Source: Ciona savignyi | Taxonomy: Eukaryota; Chordata; Ascidiacea; Phlebobranchia; Cionidae | Assembly: GCA_000149265.1 (NCBI GenBank) | Contig: CH002357.1 | Coordinates: 465,526-529,525, forward strand | Reading direction: 5' to 3' | Length of the DNA stretch: 64,000 nucleotides | Notes under the pieces: model-generated | The model's input: only the letters and a program-made list of their open reading frames with translations | The model's database searches: none | What the model was told of the DNA's origin: nothing | In this document: piece after piece, positions 39,501 through 51,215 of the stretch | How positions within the stretch are numbered: the stretch's first letter is position 1 | How the letters are laid out: each line of letters begins with the position of its first letter | Program-made: the position numbers and the translations under genes

Positions 39501-42500
39501 CACAAAACTTTTATGTGTGTTCAAAGTAAAGCAGATTCACAAAACTTTTAAGTGTGTTCAAAGTAAAGCAGATTCACGAAACTTTTATGTGTGTTCAATG
39601 TAAAGCAGATTCACGAAACTTTTATGTGTGTTCAAAGTAAAGCAGATTCACGAAACTTTTATGTGTGTTCAAAGTAAAGCAAATTCACAAAACTTTTATG
39701 TGTGTTCAATAAAGCAGATTCACGAAACTTATATGTGTGTTTAAAGTAAAGCAGATTCACGAAACTTTTATGTGTGTTCAAAGTAAAACAGATTCACTGT
39801 ATTAAAGTAACATTGAAGCAACTATAACCACCACATCTCAGCACCCTTTCATGACGAAACCTCGTTCCGCGACCGTCGTACTTGAACTTATCGAGAGAAC
39901 AAAGAATGTCGTTCGCGATCTTGACAACCTTCAGTACCGAAAGATGAAGAAGATATTAATTGCCGAAACCAGACAGCGGGTAAGCTTGCCATCCTTTTGT
40001 TTAAATTTGTGGAGTATGAGAATTTTGTGTGGTACCGGGTACTGATTTTTTAAATTTATGTGAAAATACTATTATATAAGATGTATAAAAATCTCATCAT
40101 TTCAAAGGAACTATGTATAGGAGGGTCATTTTTGTGAAAGAATGCCGTTGAAAAACATGTTGGCTGTCGGTAGAATATCTACAATATATAACTAAACTTA
40201 ATTTTGTAAAGTATACTCAGGCTATTTTCCCGACTAATTCCAATTATTCTTCCTGAATTAAAATCAATAATTTAGATCGACCTGGTTCAATTATTTTTTG
40301 GCAACTGTGTGTGCTCGAATGAACTTAGCAAATACGACTTCAGCAAACACGCCAATTTTAAATTGATATCCTTTTCTTTAGCAAACTGCCGGAGCGGCGG
40401 CGAACTCAGAAAATCAGATAGAAGAGGATCGTGAATCACTGGTACGCTGTTGTTGTTTTTTTTGTTTATCTTTATATTTTGGTATGGTATGTTGTTTTTT
40501 TTTAAACAACACTGCACTGTGTATGTTCAATATATTTGTTTTCTATTATAAATGTTGCTGGTAAAATATTGAAGAAGTACAAGTATTCATTATTTATGTT
40601 CTGCACAAAACCAATCCGGATTAAAGTAATTTTCTCATTACTTGTTAATTGTTGTGCAGTACCACACATTTCAATAAAACCACAAACAACCCACACGGGC
40701 CAATAATATATATAGAAAGTTTGCCGTTTGTTCACAATGTGTGGGAAGCTGAAGTTATAAAGGAAATTAACTTGAAACATTGTATGTGTTGCATTCCCTT
40801 TCATGTCACGACTTGTATGACAAAACATTCGCCTGTGTGCAGTGAAACTTGTCTGCAATATAGGTAAAATGCTGACATGATTTGTCTTTCCCTGGCCTAT
40901 TTCATTGAAATACAAGCATAAAATCCAATGCTGGTAGATTGTTTATTGCCATGTCAAATTTCCTGTACAATTTGTCTGGACGCTTTATTAATGTGTTCTT
41001 TTTTGTCAAAATGATTGGAAATTAGAACATGCTAGTTACAGGATGGAGCAGGAAGCAGCCGCACCAACTCTCTTGTCTCGCTGCAGAGCAACCCAAGCCT
41101 TGTATCCATCGCCAGCAGCAGTAAAAGCAACAGTATGAACAGCTTAAATGACTCGGTAAGCTTAACTTAAAACTCGTTTTTTTTTAAATTAAGGTATTTT
41201 ATTACACACAGTAAAATATTTTTTGCAAAGGTACAAAAAAGTAGAATTATTTATAGGGCTGTAAATGATTTGTAACTGAACTCTTTGAGTATTTATTACC
41301 CTCAATTTTACGACTATCATAGCTCAAACTCTCAAATATTTGGTATGTGCGATCAATAACAAGTCTGCAACAACGAGGTCAATATTAGCATTCCCTTGAT
41401 AAGAATGACAACAATCCTGACTTGGTGCATTGCGTAACACACAATCGCGCCATTGATTAATATGTCTGCTCGAATGACATCATTTAGAATCACAATATTA
41501 ACAAACAGCATCATGCCAGGTTTGCATATTGTTACAAATATCTGTGAGGAAACTAAGCTTGACACCTGTGCCTCTTTGGCTTTATTCTAAAACTTGGCCT
41601 AGCCCAATCATGTATTTAATTGTAATCAATGGATGGCAAGTAATTTTAAATCAAGAAATTGCGCTATAAGTGTTCCGAGTATGCTCATTACTTACTTTAC
41701 AATATATGCTTTTCATACATTATTTGAATTATGCTTACCATTAATACAAGTAACAAAATAAAGCTTTAATATGTTTTGTAAAGAAAATCATTTAAAGTGG
41801 GTACGTGTCTAGGTCACAGCAATCAGGGTGTGGTGGCTCAAAACTAAACGTTTACCTCCATCTTCCAGCATTTAAGTGATACAAGCAGCGTGAATAGCCA
41901 GGAAGGCGCAGGTAGTGGGATATCGGAGCCAGACCCCTCTCACCCCTCATCTCACTTGGCAGTCTCCAATACATTACACCCAACTCACAGTTTCCATTCC
42001 TCACGCCCTGTAAGTGTTGTCTGAAATACCTTATGAATTGCAACCTTTAGTAATAATTTCCACCATTTTCAAAGTAGTGTTTTACATGTAAAACTTCCAG
42101 TGTTTCCAAAGTTCAAACTTTTTTTATAGAAAAAATAAGATTAAACATTTGGCAACTGTCTATAAAATTTTCTGGTCATTTTTTGGCCTTTTTGATTATA
42201 GTAAACAATGACAAATAATTGCAATTTCAAAAAAAACATTAGAAAAGTAACACCACAAGGATTGGTTGAAATCGCATTAAGTAACAAACAAGCTAAACTA
42301 AACGATTCCAGCAGGTGAGTTCACTGCGAGGAGGAGACAAGTCCGACTCTTCCTCCACTTCATCAGTGACCTCCCTGCATCAGCATCAACCATCCGCACA
42401 TAGTGTTCCTGTCGGTGCAAGAGGAGCACCAACAAAGACCAGCAAAAACCAGAAGGACAGGTCAGTCCTTGTGTGCGTGTACATAATTTCGTCAATGTTT

Positions 42501-45500
42501 GGATCCCAACATTCCTGTACGATCATACTTGGTCAACAAATCTATTAGTTCTGAAGCATATGCCAGTATATCCACACCATGTTGTATAAATTAATTTGCT
42601 GCAGTCGACCACCACCTGTGTATCACCTCCAAGACAAAATGTCTCCCGAAACCATTCAAAACCGAACCCAGGCAGCCCAACTAGAAAACTCAGGGTATAC
42701 CGTCCTTTTCGTTCAGGAATCAGTTGCTTGAATATTGGTTTTGTTTGATTTGTGTTGATTATTCTTGTACTTTACTTTAGGAAATGAACACAGTGATCAG
42801 GCATTGTTTTCCTCTGTTGCTGATTATTTGTTGTGATTTTTTGCTTCCTTTGATTTCCAAATTCCTGAATTCCTTTGTTTTGTTATGTGGTTGGCTGTTT
42901 TGCGAATCATACACAGTTTACAGCCTAAAAGATTTGAATTTTGACATTAAGTTTTGGGTTTGACATTTTATTTGTTTTAAAAAAAGTTATTTTCATAAAA
43001 AAAAGTTAATGCAAAAGTTATTTCATAAAGCTTCTTAAAGTAGTGTGTAGTTGCTTCAGTGTCATGTAATTAGTGAAAACATTAAATTCACCTAATGTAA
43101 ATTAAATGATTACACCTGATAAAGCAGGTTAACACTACTTACAAAGTTTTTGTTCATTTAAATATATCATGAAAAGGTTCTGTTACAACTTCGGTAAACA
43201 CTACACAACTAAAAATTAAAACATTTTTTAATAAATTTAGTTGAACACACAGATCATGTTACAGGTTTGCAATGACCATATATGGCTATTTGTGGAACGA
43301 TGGTCNNNNNNNNNNNNNNNNNNNNNNNNNNNNNNNNNNNNNNNNNNNNNNNNNNNNNNNNNNNNNNNNNNNNNNNNNNNNNNNNNNNNNNNNNNNNNNN
43401 NNNNNNNNNNNNNNNNNNNNNNNNNNNNNNNNNNNNNNNNNNNNNNNNNNNNNNNNNNNNNNNNNNNNNNNNNNNNNNNNNNNNNNNNNNNNNNNNNNNN
43501 NNNNNNNNNNNNNNNNNNNNNNNNNNNNNNNNNNNNNNNNNNNNNNNNNNNNNNNNNNNNNNNNNNNNNNNNNNNNNNNNNNNNNNNNNNNNNNNNNNNN
43601 NNNNNNNNNNNNNNNNNAGATCATGAGATAAAAGGATTCCTGTTGCAACAGAAAAAGGATTATAAAAGCAAAAAGGAGCAGATAAAAGAGGTATAACTGC
43701 AATAAATTATTTCCATCATTTGAAAGTTTTTAATTCAATGTGTGTTTGTAACAAAAAAATTCCACTAGGACACAAGCAGCTTGAAGGCGAGCAAAGACAT
43801 GAAAACCGATTGGTTGAATCGTCAAATATCAACGCTCACGTCGATGCACAGTCGTGCCGAGACTGAGCTACGCGAGCGACATCAACAGAACCTCGATCTC
43901 GAGCTGCGGAAGTACAGGAGACGAGCTTTGCTGGCTCGACATAACCATGAGCAGGATTTGCTGAGAGAGGTGGGGAGTCCTTCAAAATATGAGTTTTTTT
44001 TCATTTAATACATACAATTTGTTTTGTTTACTTGGTGCATTTGTGTATTCGACTTTCAACATCAAGCGATGCATTATTTTGTGGGGATTAGCTAGTATAT
44101 CTGTAGCCACCCACCAATTGCCAGGCCTGTAGTCATATGCTATTACAGTCCCAGAACATAAAACAAGCGACCACTCTCGGACAGGTCTCGTCGTTTACTA
44201 AAGAATCTCATAGTCGAACAAAGTCACGACAAACACAAAGTCGGGGATAAAACAGATACGCGAAAGGTTTAAACATAAAAGAAACCAAAAAAGACAACAA
44301 TAGGTTGAAAAATACAGAAAGCTACAATTTCTCTCTTTTTGTTCAGGAATTGAATATGAAGCAAAAGCATAGGGAGAGGGAACATGAGGTGCTGCTCTCC
44401 CAACACGATTCCACCCAAGCACTTGAGTACAAACACTTGCACGCAATACAGGAACAGAGAATGGAGCATCTAAGGTAAGGTCTAGTAAAATTAAATTTAA
44501 AGTAAAATATTGAAATTTTTTTATCAACTCGCCATATCAGTCAACTTTGGTGCAGCAACGCTTATAATTACACCTCAGTATGGATAGTTAGTGCATCAAG
44601 TCTTTGATCAACCAGAACTTGGTATGATTAAAATCAGGCACTCACTAGTTGGTTGGTCCAGTCACATAGCAGACATTGCCTGAACCCAGTGGTACAACAG
44701 GCTGAACAAAAACTGTAGCGATATATTCATCTTATTTAACAGACTACAATAGCTGCAGTGACACAACTGTGCTGTGTGTTTGAAGTAATTGTACAATTGC
44801 CAGTGTTTTAAGAGCCCCTGCGTTTTTCTATCCAGGGATAAACCACGAGTTTATATATCAATATCATATCAATATGAAGCAACAGTAGTGTCGTCACACA
44901 ATGCTTTTCTTATCCCAAGTTATATCAAGTATACAAAAAAATAAATATTTTTTTTAAGTTGCCGCAAACAATTTCTCCATTATTCTTAAGGTGATACATG
45001 ATGGTCAAGTATTTATAAAGTTTTTATGTTTACTATTTTCCAGATCCCAACATCAAACCGAGCTCTCCAACCAAGTGGAATATTCTCAAAGAAGGGAGAA
45101 TGAGTTGAAAAGAAAGCATCTGACTGCTATGAGACAGCAACCTAAGAGCCTCAAAGTGAGTCGAGATAACGGAGACAGTCGGCCATTGAATGTGCTCGAA
45201 CACGCCAAGCTGTTTGACACGGGTGTTGTATCTAATGCATCAGATAATAACTGTGGTAGTAATGTGAGCTTGGATGGTTGTTGCATGGAGGGTGGTGATT
45301 GGTATGGTGTGGTCGGTTTGGTGTCTTGTCTGAATGTCTCAGAATGCTGGATGTTGTACAATGTGCTTGATAATTTATTGAGCGTTATGGATGAATTTGC
45401 TGCTCTTGGAGTCTACGATGCGGTTATTGATCCCTGCTATGAAGATGCGGGTTTCTGCGATGACATGTACTCCTCTGACGCCAGTGATTCCTCATCAGTT

Positions 45501-48500
45501 GTGGATGTTACTGAGGAGGATATGATCCAGTTGGCAGCGGAGACGGAGCAAGACGATGGCGAAAAAGAAGATCTTATCGAGGGCCTCCGCACATTACGTT
45601 TCGGAAGTCAAGACCAAGTTGTAATTTCTCTCAAATCAAAGTTTATCGAAGAAAGAGATATTCCCGATGAAGATGAAGAGCAAGTGAAAGATGATGAAAA
45701 TGAGGAGCTTGTCATGCTTCCTCCCGAGAAGAGCAGAACTTGTCCAGCATCAAGCTTCGCTAACTTGTTGAAAGCTCCGCAAGTTTCACAAAGAAAATCT
45801 TCTGACGGCGATTTAAAAAAGGTAGAAGTTGAATCTACCCCGAAGAAGTGTAAAAGTTTGCCCGATATAGTTGAAAGTGGAAAGGAGGTTCCAATCAAAA
45901 TGAAAAAGGCCAGGATTCCTTCTGTTTCACTTAAAACTGCCTCGGATAAACCATCAAGGCCACCTTGGAAGTCGGGGAAGTTTATACCTACTGTGCAGCC
46001 TGCAAAGTTCTTCGTCAATTCAATGTCGCCCAACTCAAATCCAGTGGAATCACCAAAGAGAAGTTTAAGAGAACGTGTCCTAACTCGAGCTGCAGAGTGG
46101 AACAAAATGTCCGATGAACCCAAACTTGATCGGAAAACTATTAATCGCCCACAAGGTATCAGCAAAAGCATCCTGGAAAAGAGTAAAATATTTTCCGATG
46201 AAATCAAATATGGAATTGTGTACAATCGGCCTTCAGTGAATTCGGGGGAAAAGCGACCTCCATGGGGATATGGTGGGAGCAAGACACCACCCACTCCTCT
46301 CAAAACTCTTAAATCATTTGTGATGCGAAAGGCACCGCCCAAAAAACACGAAATGGGACTCAACAGGGACGAACTCAAGAATTTGCAATCTGATCTTTCT
46401 AAAGTATTCGATCACAGCCACAAACACAAGAGTCCATTGTCTCCATCCCTGTCTTCGTCTCCTCTTGGAAGAGTCACCAGCACTTCTTCAAGACTAACAT
46501 CAGCCACGTTTTCATCCTCGTGTGAGCCTCAAGCCGAGTACCAAGGCTGCGAAGTGTGTCGTCTGAAAGAAGCGATGAGGAACTCTCCCGTCTCGCATCG
46601 ATTGAAGAGCACTCCACATCGCTGTTCATCGCAGAGCCAGCTCATTGAAGCAGACGGTAAGGTAAAGTCAAGCAACAAATCACCGACCAAGGCCAAAGAA
46701 AAAACAAGTAAAACTCCGCCAAAAGATGTACAGCAGAACAGAAATACCTCCAAGATAGTGAAGGGTAAAACAAGCAAGCCTGTTGGAAAGCTTTGTGATG
46801 TTCAAAAGACTTCTAATTTTTATTCTCCCATTGTACCATGTGCAGTAATTGGGTTGTTTGTTGTGCTTTTTCTTATTTCTGGTTACATTCTCACCTATAC
46901 TACCTGGACGACTTGCCTTTTGACATCTCTGCTTTTCGCCTGCATCTTACGGTTTATCCAGCATTGCTTAGAATTCCGAAACCGCCAAAATGATTCAGCG
47001 TCATATATAACCAAGTACAGAAATCTTCCTTTTCTACAAGTGCCATTAACACTGAAGAATGATGTCATAGAAGTTTGGAGCTACTTGTCTTGTATACACT
47101 GGAGAGATGCATTGATGAGCGCAATACAATGTGTCCCATGTACAAAATCTGCATGGAAGTACATTACAAACATGGCATTACATGATATTAAGTACCTAAC
47201 CCAGGTTATCTGCCAAAGATTTTCGTTTCTTTCAACATTGACAGCTGGTGTAATGAACAATGTGCCATCAGATCAGAAGCAGTATTACGCAGTGGCTGCC
47301 TTTGTGTTCCTATTACTTGTAGTGTGGATCTTCCCTGTCCAGGTCCTCTTTACCACGTTGCTAGTTGTAGTTCTTCCTCCTTTCTTTTGCTACTGCCGGA
47401 CGAGAATTGCTTTCTGAGATGCTTCTTGCTGCTTTTAATTTCGTTTTTAACAATCTTTTTGTGATTAATAGTTTGTTATAGCTGCTTGCTGCTTGAATAT
47501 TTCTGTTCCTGTTTTCTTTGTGACTTTTTATACTTTGGACGATTGTGGTTATGGATTATGATTAGTGAGATTGCTGGTAGGTGGTACGAAAAGTGAAAAA
47601 TGGCTTGTGAATGTTGTGGAAATGCAAGTTCTTGGTGAAGATTTCTCAATTTCTTGTGTTGTTTTTACACTTATAAATGGTCTGTGTTTGTATGATGGCA
47701 CTTGTGTGTACAGTGCAGATGTTTTATATTCGGAAAAAAATCAATATATGTGGATAAGCTGATTGCGCCAGTTCCATTAGCTATCTATTCCTTTTGCTGC
47801 CAGGTGAAATGTTTTCCTTTTTAAGCCCATTTTATGCTGTTCTTTAATTACGTGCCTCGCATTTAAACACGTCAATAATGTTGTTTTAAACCAGATTGTA
47901 GTTTCCACACACACTGTTTATTATGTCAAAATAATTTCGTAATTTGTAACTGTAATTTCTCATCAAATCTGAACCTGATCAGCAGTCCTAAAATAGCATT
48001 GTAATCTTTTGGTGCATGTATTAATCGCATGTGAAATGTGGGAAAGTGCCAACGATCTTCTAGAACTATTCCTCCAAACAAGTACTTGAATCTAACCCAG
48101 ACCCCTTGTGCCACTTTCGTAAATTTAAATTCACAAATTTTGCAGTCGACCATTGTACAATTGTACATAGTGTATTTTCAACCCACTTGAACTAATCTGG
48201 CTAAAGGAAAAAAATGATGAATAATAGATACTCATATGCATGTTTAATGTGTGCCAATGTGCCTTGATTTGCATGTTCACGGCTCATTTAGATTCCTTCT
48301 AATAAATTCCATGCAACATTGAAATTATTGAAATTTTCTTACTATGCACAACGGTAACAATGTGCCTTACTAACAGATAGTTGTAAGATTAATTGCACAC
48401 CTGGCAGCAACTGTATGTATATATGTGTGTGTGATGCTTATCTTATTTGCTCCTTGGTACTAACTCTGTTTAACCACTTTTATGCACTGAGAATTGTTTT

Positions 48501-51215
48501 GTTTCCTCAGTGCAATATTTGTACTTATTCTTTGTTTGTATCATTAGTATCCCATGCATATACATACGTACGTTGCTGCCAATTGCTAACCTGTAATTCC
48601 GACTGCTGATGGACTAACAGAAATCTTGGGTCAGGTGCAGAATGTAGACAAAGGGCAGCAACGTGCGAATGTGTGGTACTAACAGATTAAGATCTAGTGT
48701 AGTATTATTAGCACCATGAGATTTCACACAAATCTGTGGGCCCCATTGCTACTTTCGGACTTTAATTTCTAGTCCAAAGAAAGCCAAATAAAGAAACAGT
48801 ACCAGGAGACTGCCAAAGTACAAGAGAAGCAATACAGAGCATGGAAGAATCATGTTCTTGAATCTGTCCCCAAGAAGGAACAAAAGGAGGTTTGCCAAAT
48901 TATTTTTTGACCGTGTATGGGTAATTTATATATATTAATAAAGGTAAAAAAACTTATAACTGTCATTCTGTTAATAAGTTTAACTGACGCAAGTTTAACA
49001 TGAAGTTAGATAAACTGACATTGCTTTCAAACTGTTTCATAATTTCTGGAGGTTTTGATATAAAAAATACACTCGAAACACACCAGATTTAAAACGTATT
49101 GGGAATATATATTTCCAGGTTTTAAGAAGAATGAAAGATGAGAGAATGAGAAAGCTTGCGATACTATCCGAACAATACGATAGATCGATAACTGAGCTTA
49201 ACCAAAAGCAGACGGTATGTTTATGGTAAAAGTATTCAGTTAGGTGTATGGTAATTAGTAGGCGCATTTTCCATTCATACTACCTTTTTTTCCTAATAAA
49301 GCATTGAATTTGGCTAAATTGATTTTCTGAATCTAGTTGTTTAAATGATAATAATTTGTGTGTAAATTAAAAAGATACCCAAATCCCATGCATTGCTTTT
49401 TTTTATATACGAATTTTTAGTTTTTTAAGCAAATCATCCTTGATATTGGCTAATAAACGAATCCTGCTTCTCCAGGGCAAGTTGTCCGACTCGCAGGAAA
49501 AAGAGCGGAATCAGTTGAAAGTTCAACTTCAGCAGGAGCTCGAACTGCTCACTGCTTACCAGAGCAAAGTGAAGAAAGTGACCGAATCTCAGCACGAACG
49601 GGAATTGAAGGACTTGGAACAGAAGGTTTCACTGAGAAGGGCAATGCTGGAACAAAGGGTTGGTAGTGATCTTAAAAATTGCAGATGATGTCTTGAAATT
49701 TCACGGGTATAAAACTGACCGATTGGTTAAATATTTTCCACACAAATTCTCTATTAAAAAAACACAATGGCCTAATCCCAAGTACAGTTGTAGGAATGGG
49801 TCATGTCTTATCGTTACAATACTTTGGTCAGCTTAATGGTGCGGGGTTGATATCTACTTTGGTAATGCATGTGATGGAAAATAATAGTACCAGAAAAGGT
49901 AATAACTAAATGATGATAAAATAACGAAGAATACCATTCTCTAAATTAGAGCTTTGACCATCTTGTGGGACATGAAGTAATTTTTATTTCAGATGGAGGA
50001 AGAAACTGTTCAGTTAGAGACGGAAAGAAGCGATCGAATTCGAGGATTGCTTGAGCAACAATGTCATGAGATAGAAGTGTTTGACCAAGAAAGTTTGAGA
50101 ATGGGATTTTCTACAGTTGTTATAACCAACTACGGGGACCAGGTTCGTTTTTTTTTCATGCGATATTTTATTGACGTTTTACTTGTACGTTGTTGTAAGA
50201 ATATATATTTGTGCAGGTTTACGATCCCCACGGGCAAGGTGATGCAGGAAAGCATCCTCCTCAGCATCCACTCCATGTTTCTGCATCCACATCGGTCCTC
50301 CCATCAGGAAGCGCATCGGGATTCAGCCAGAACCTCCCAAGAAGTAGCAGCGGAAGCAACATCCGAGGAGGATCGATGAACACTCAGCAAAACGATCCTT
50401 CCATGCACCCGACCATGCCATACGCTCATCGATCGGCGAGAGCGAACTCTGACAGTCAAAATAGAGCTGGATCACCAGCCCAGTTCGTTCATTCACGGCA
50501 ACACTCGGGAAATGGGGCCGTGTCTCGACCATCAGTCCAAAAGACCAATCGACCTTCCTCGTCAGCCAATCTTAACCGTAATAATAGTTCTCGCTTGAGC
50601 CCCGGGCTCCAGCGGCGCGTCTTAAACCCGAATGACAGCATGTCGAGCCAAAGCAGCAGCAGCGGACGAAGTAGTCCAATGCCGAACCAGCGACTGGGAA
50701 ATATGTCGTTGGATGAAACAGCCCACATGCAGCAAAGGGTTGCTGGGAATATACAAGGAGAAAGGCCGCAGCCGTCACAACGCTCTATTTATAGAGAAGA
50801 TAGAAATAGTCCAATCCAACGTGATGTTCCTCAACACCATGGCTCCATGTCGTCTGTGCTCACTCCAGCCATGCAATACGGTCCTCCTGTGAACCACCAA
50901 CGAGGAAGATCTGGAAGAAGCCTGGATGGTGCGGACATGACCTCAATATCACCTAATTCTCATAACTTGCTTAATGCATCGGGCACAGGCAGCGGCCGAA
51001 ACAGTCCGGTCCGTAGAATACAAACTTTCGTAGATAAGTCGTCAGCTCAACAAACTCCGTACAACGGCCGTAACAGTCCAAAGATGGGCACGTCGGCTGT
51101 TTTGGCCCCATCGTCCAATGTTAGGTACAGGCAAACACCCTCGTCCACCCCTCAACAGCAGCAACCACCATTAAATCGAATGTCAGGTACTTCATTCTCA
51201 TCTTCATATCACTGA
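36506..51215 (+). CDS. TAOK: TAO-family Ser/Thr kinase (TAOK), coiled-coil isoform
   Basis: Coding exons before the gap: 36506-36646, 36835-36906, 37322-37423, 37964-38068, 38340-38491, 38784-39011, 39289-39355, 39842-39979, 40382-40441, 41042-41155, 41869-42009, 42315-42460 and 42605-42694. After it: from within the gap to 43690, 43769-43969, 44347-44474, 45044-45155, 48773-48889, 49119-49214, 49476-49658, 49993-50142 and 50217-51215. The N-terminus [20 protein letters not shown] is diagnostic for TAO kinases. The kinase has the glycine loop [10 protein letters not shown], Lys60 in AIKK, HRD Asp154, DFG Asp172 and activation-loop Ser184 in [10 protein letters not shown] Ser-rich linker, long coiled coil and Pro/Ser/Gln-rich tail ending SSSYH follow. 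TAO kinases are MAP3Ks for p38/JNK and also activate Hippo-type kinases. A small acidic insert follows [10 protein letters not shown]. Exons in the gap are missing. Confidence 0.94.
37239..37289 (+). repeat. Short tandem duplication
   Basis: The 22-base segment beginning AATGTGTATATGAAGTCTGG occurs twice, the second copy starting about 27 bases after the first, in TAO kinase intron 2, just before the exon 3 acceptor region. Confidence 0.8.
39191..39304 (+). repeat. Duplicated 3' splice region of TAO kinase exon 7
   Basis: About 50 bases covering the pyrimidine tract, the TTTTTGACAG acceptor and the first exon bases are present twice, 65 bases apart. The first copy would start an exon at 39224. 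The second (39289) is the one that keeps frame into the rest of the kinase domain. Confidence 0.8.
39391..39797 (+). repeat. 37-base minisatellite, about 11 copies
   Basis: The unit begins CGAAACTTTTATGTGTGTTC and continues through AAAGTAAAGCAGATTCA. Copies differ by a few substitutions and one has a short deletion (AATAAAGC). It fills most of TAO kinase intron 7 between exons 39289-39355 and 39842-39979. Confidence 0.95.
43306..43617. other. TAOK: Assembly gap inside the TAO kinase coding region
   Basis: A run of N covers 312 bases. Sequence right of the gap continues an open coiled-coil exon ([20 protein letters not shown], then a donor at 43691). Sequence on the left ends with exon 42605-42694 at phase 2. 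The first coiled-coil exon or exons, which in TAO kinases follow the SGYK motif, are therefore partly or fully in the gap. Confidence 0.95.
44636..44705 (+). repeat. Decayed SINE fragment
   Basis: The stretch containing CACTAGTTGGTTGGTCCAGT and GACATTGCCTGAACCCAGTGG matches, at reduced identity, the body of the SINE at 25762-26041 and 63156-63443. It lies in a TAO kinase intron and lacks a recognisable tRNA head. Confidence 0.5.
45044..47417 (+). CDS. TAOK: TAO kinase alternative terminal exon with hydrophobic (membrane) tail
   Basis: The coiled-coil exon 45044-45155 ends QQPKSLK at a GTGAGT donor, but the frame runs straight through the donor for 753 more residues to TGA at 47417. Such a long open frame is not expected by chance. 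The tail has an acidic region (EEDMIQ to EENEELVM), a Ser/Lys/Pro-rich stretch (about 45740-46800), and a hydrophobic pair at about 46826-46965 ([18 protein letters not shown] and the next helix). A second pair lies at about 47290-47400 ([15 protein letters not shown] and [17 protein letters not shown]). AATAAA at 48301 could end this transcript. In human TAOK2 the alpha isoform also diverges right after the same motif into a membrane-spanning tail (from memory). The isoform would be a membrane-anchored kinase of about 1,440 aa plus the missing exons. Confidence 0.82.
48301..48306 (+). terminator. Candidate poly(A) signal of the long TAO kinase isoform
   Basis: This is the first AATAAA I find after the 47417 stop. 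It lies before the next coiled-coil exon at 48773, so it can end the readthrough transcript without affecting the spliced one. Confidence 0.4.

Noticed and set aside
39391-39797. Regularly repeated units considered as a CRISPR-like array
   Set aside because: Units are directly adjacent with no unique spacers and sit in a eukaryotic intron, so this is a minisatellite.
45608-46378. Minus-strand frame of 256 codons
   Set aside because: It is the antisense shadow of the long TAO kinase tail exon; its Ser/Leu/Phe-rich composition mirrors the Glu/Lys/Ser-rich sense strand.
50323-50778. Minus-strand frames over the Ser/Gln-rich TAO kinase tail
   Set aside because: They are shadows of the 332-residue terminal coding exon, which joins in phase at 50217.
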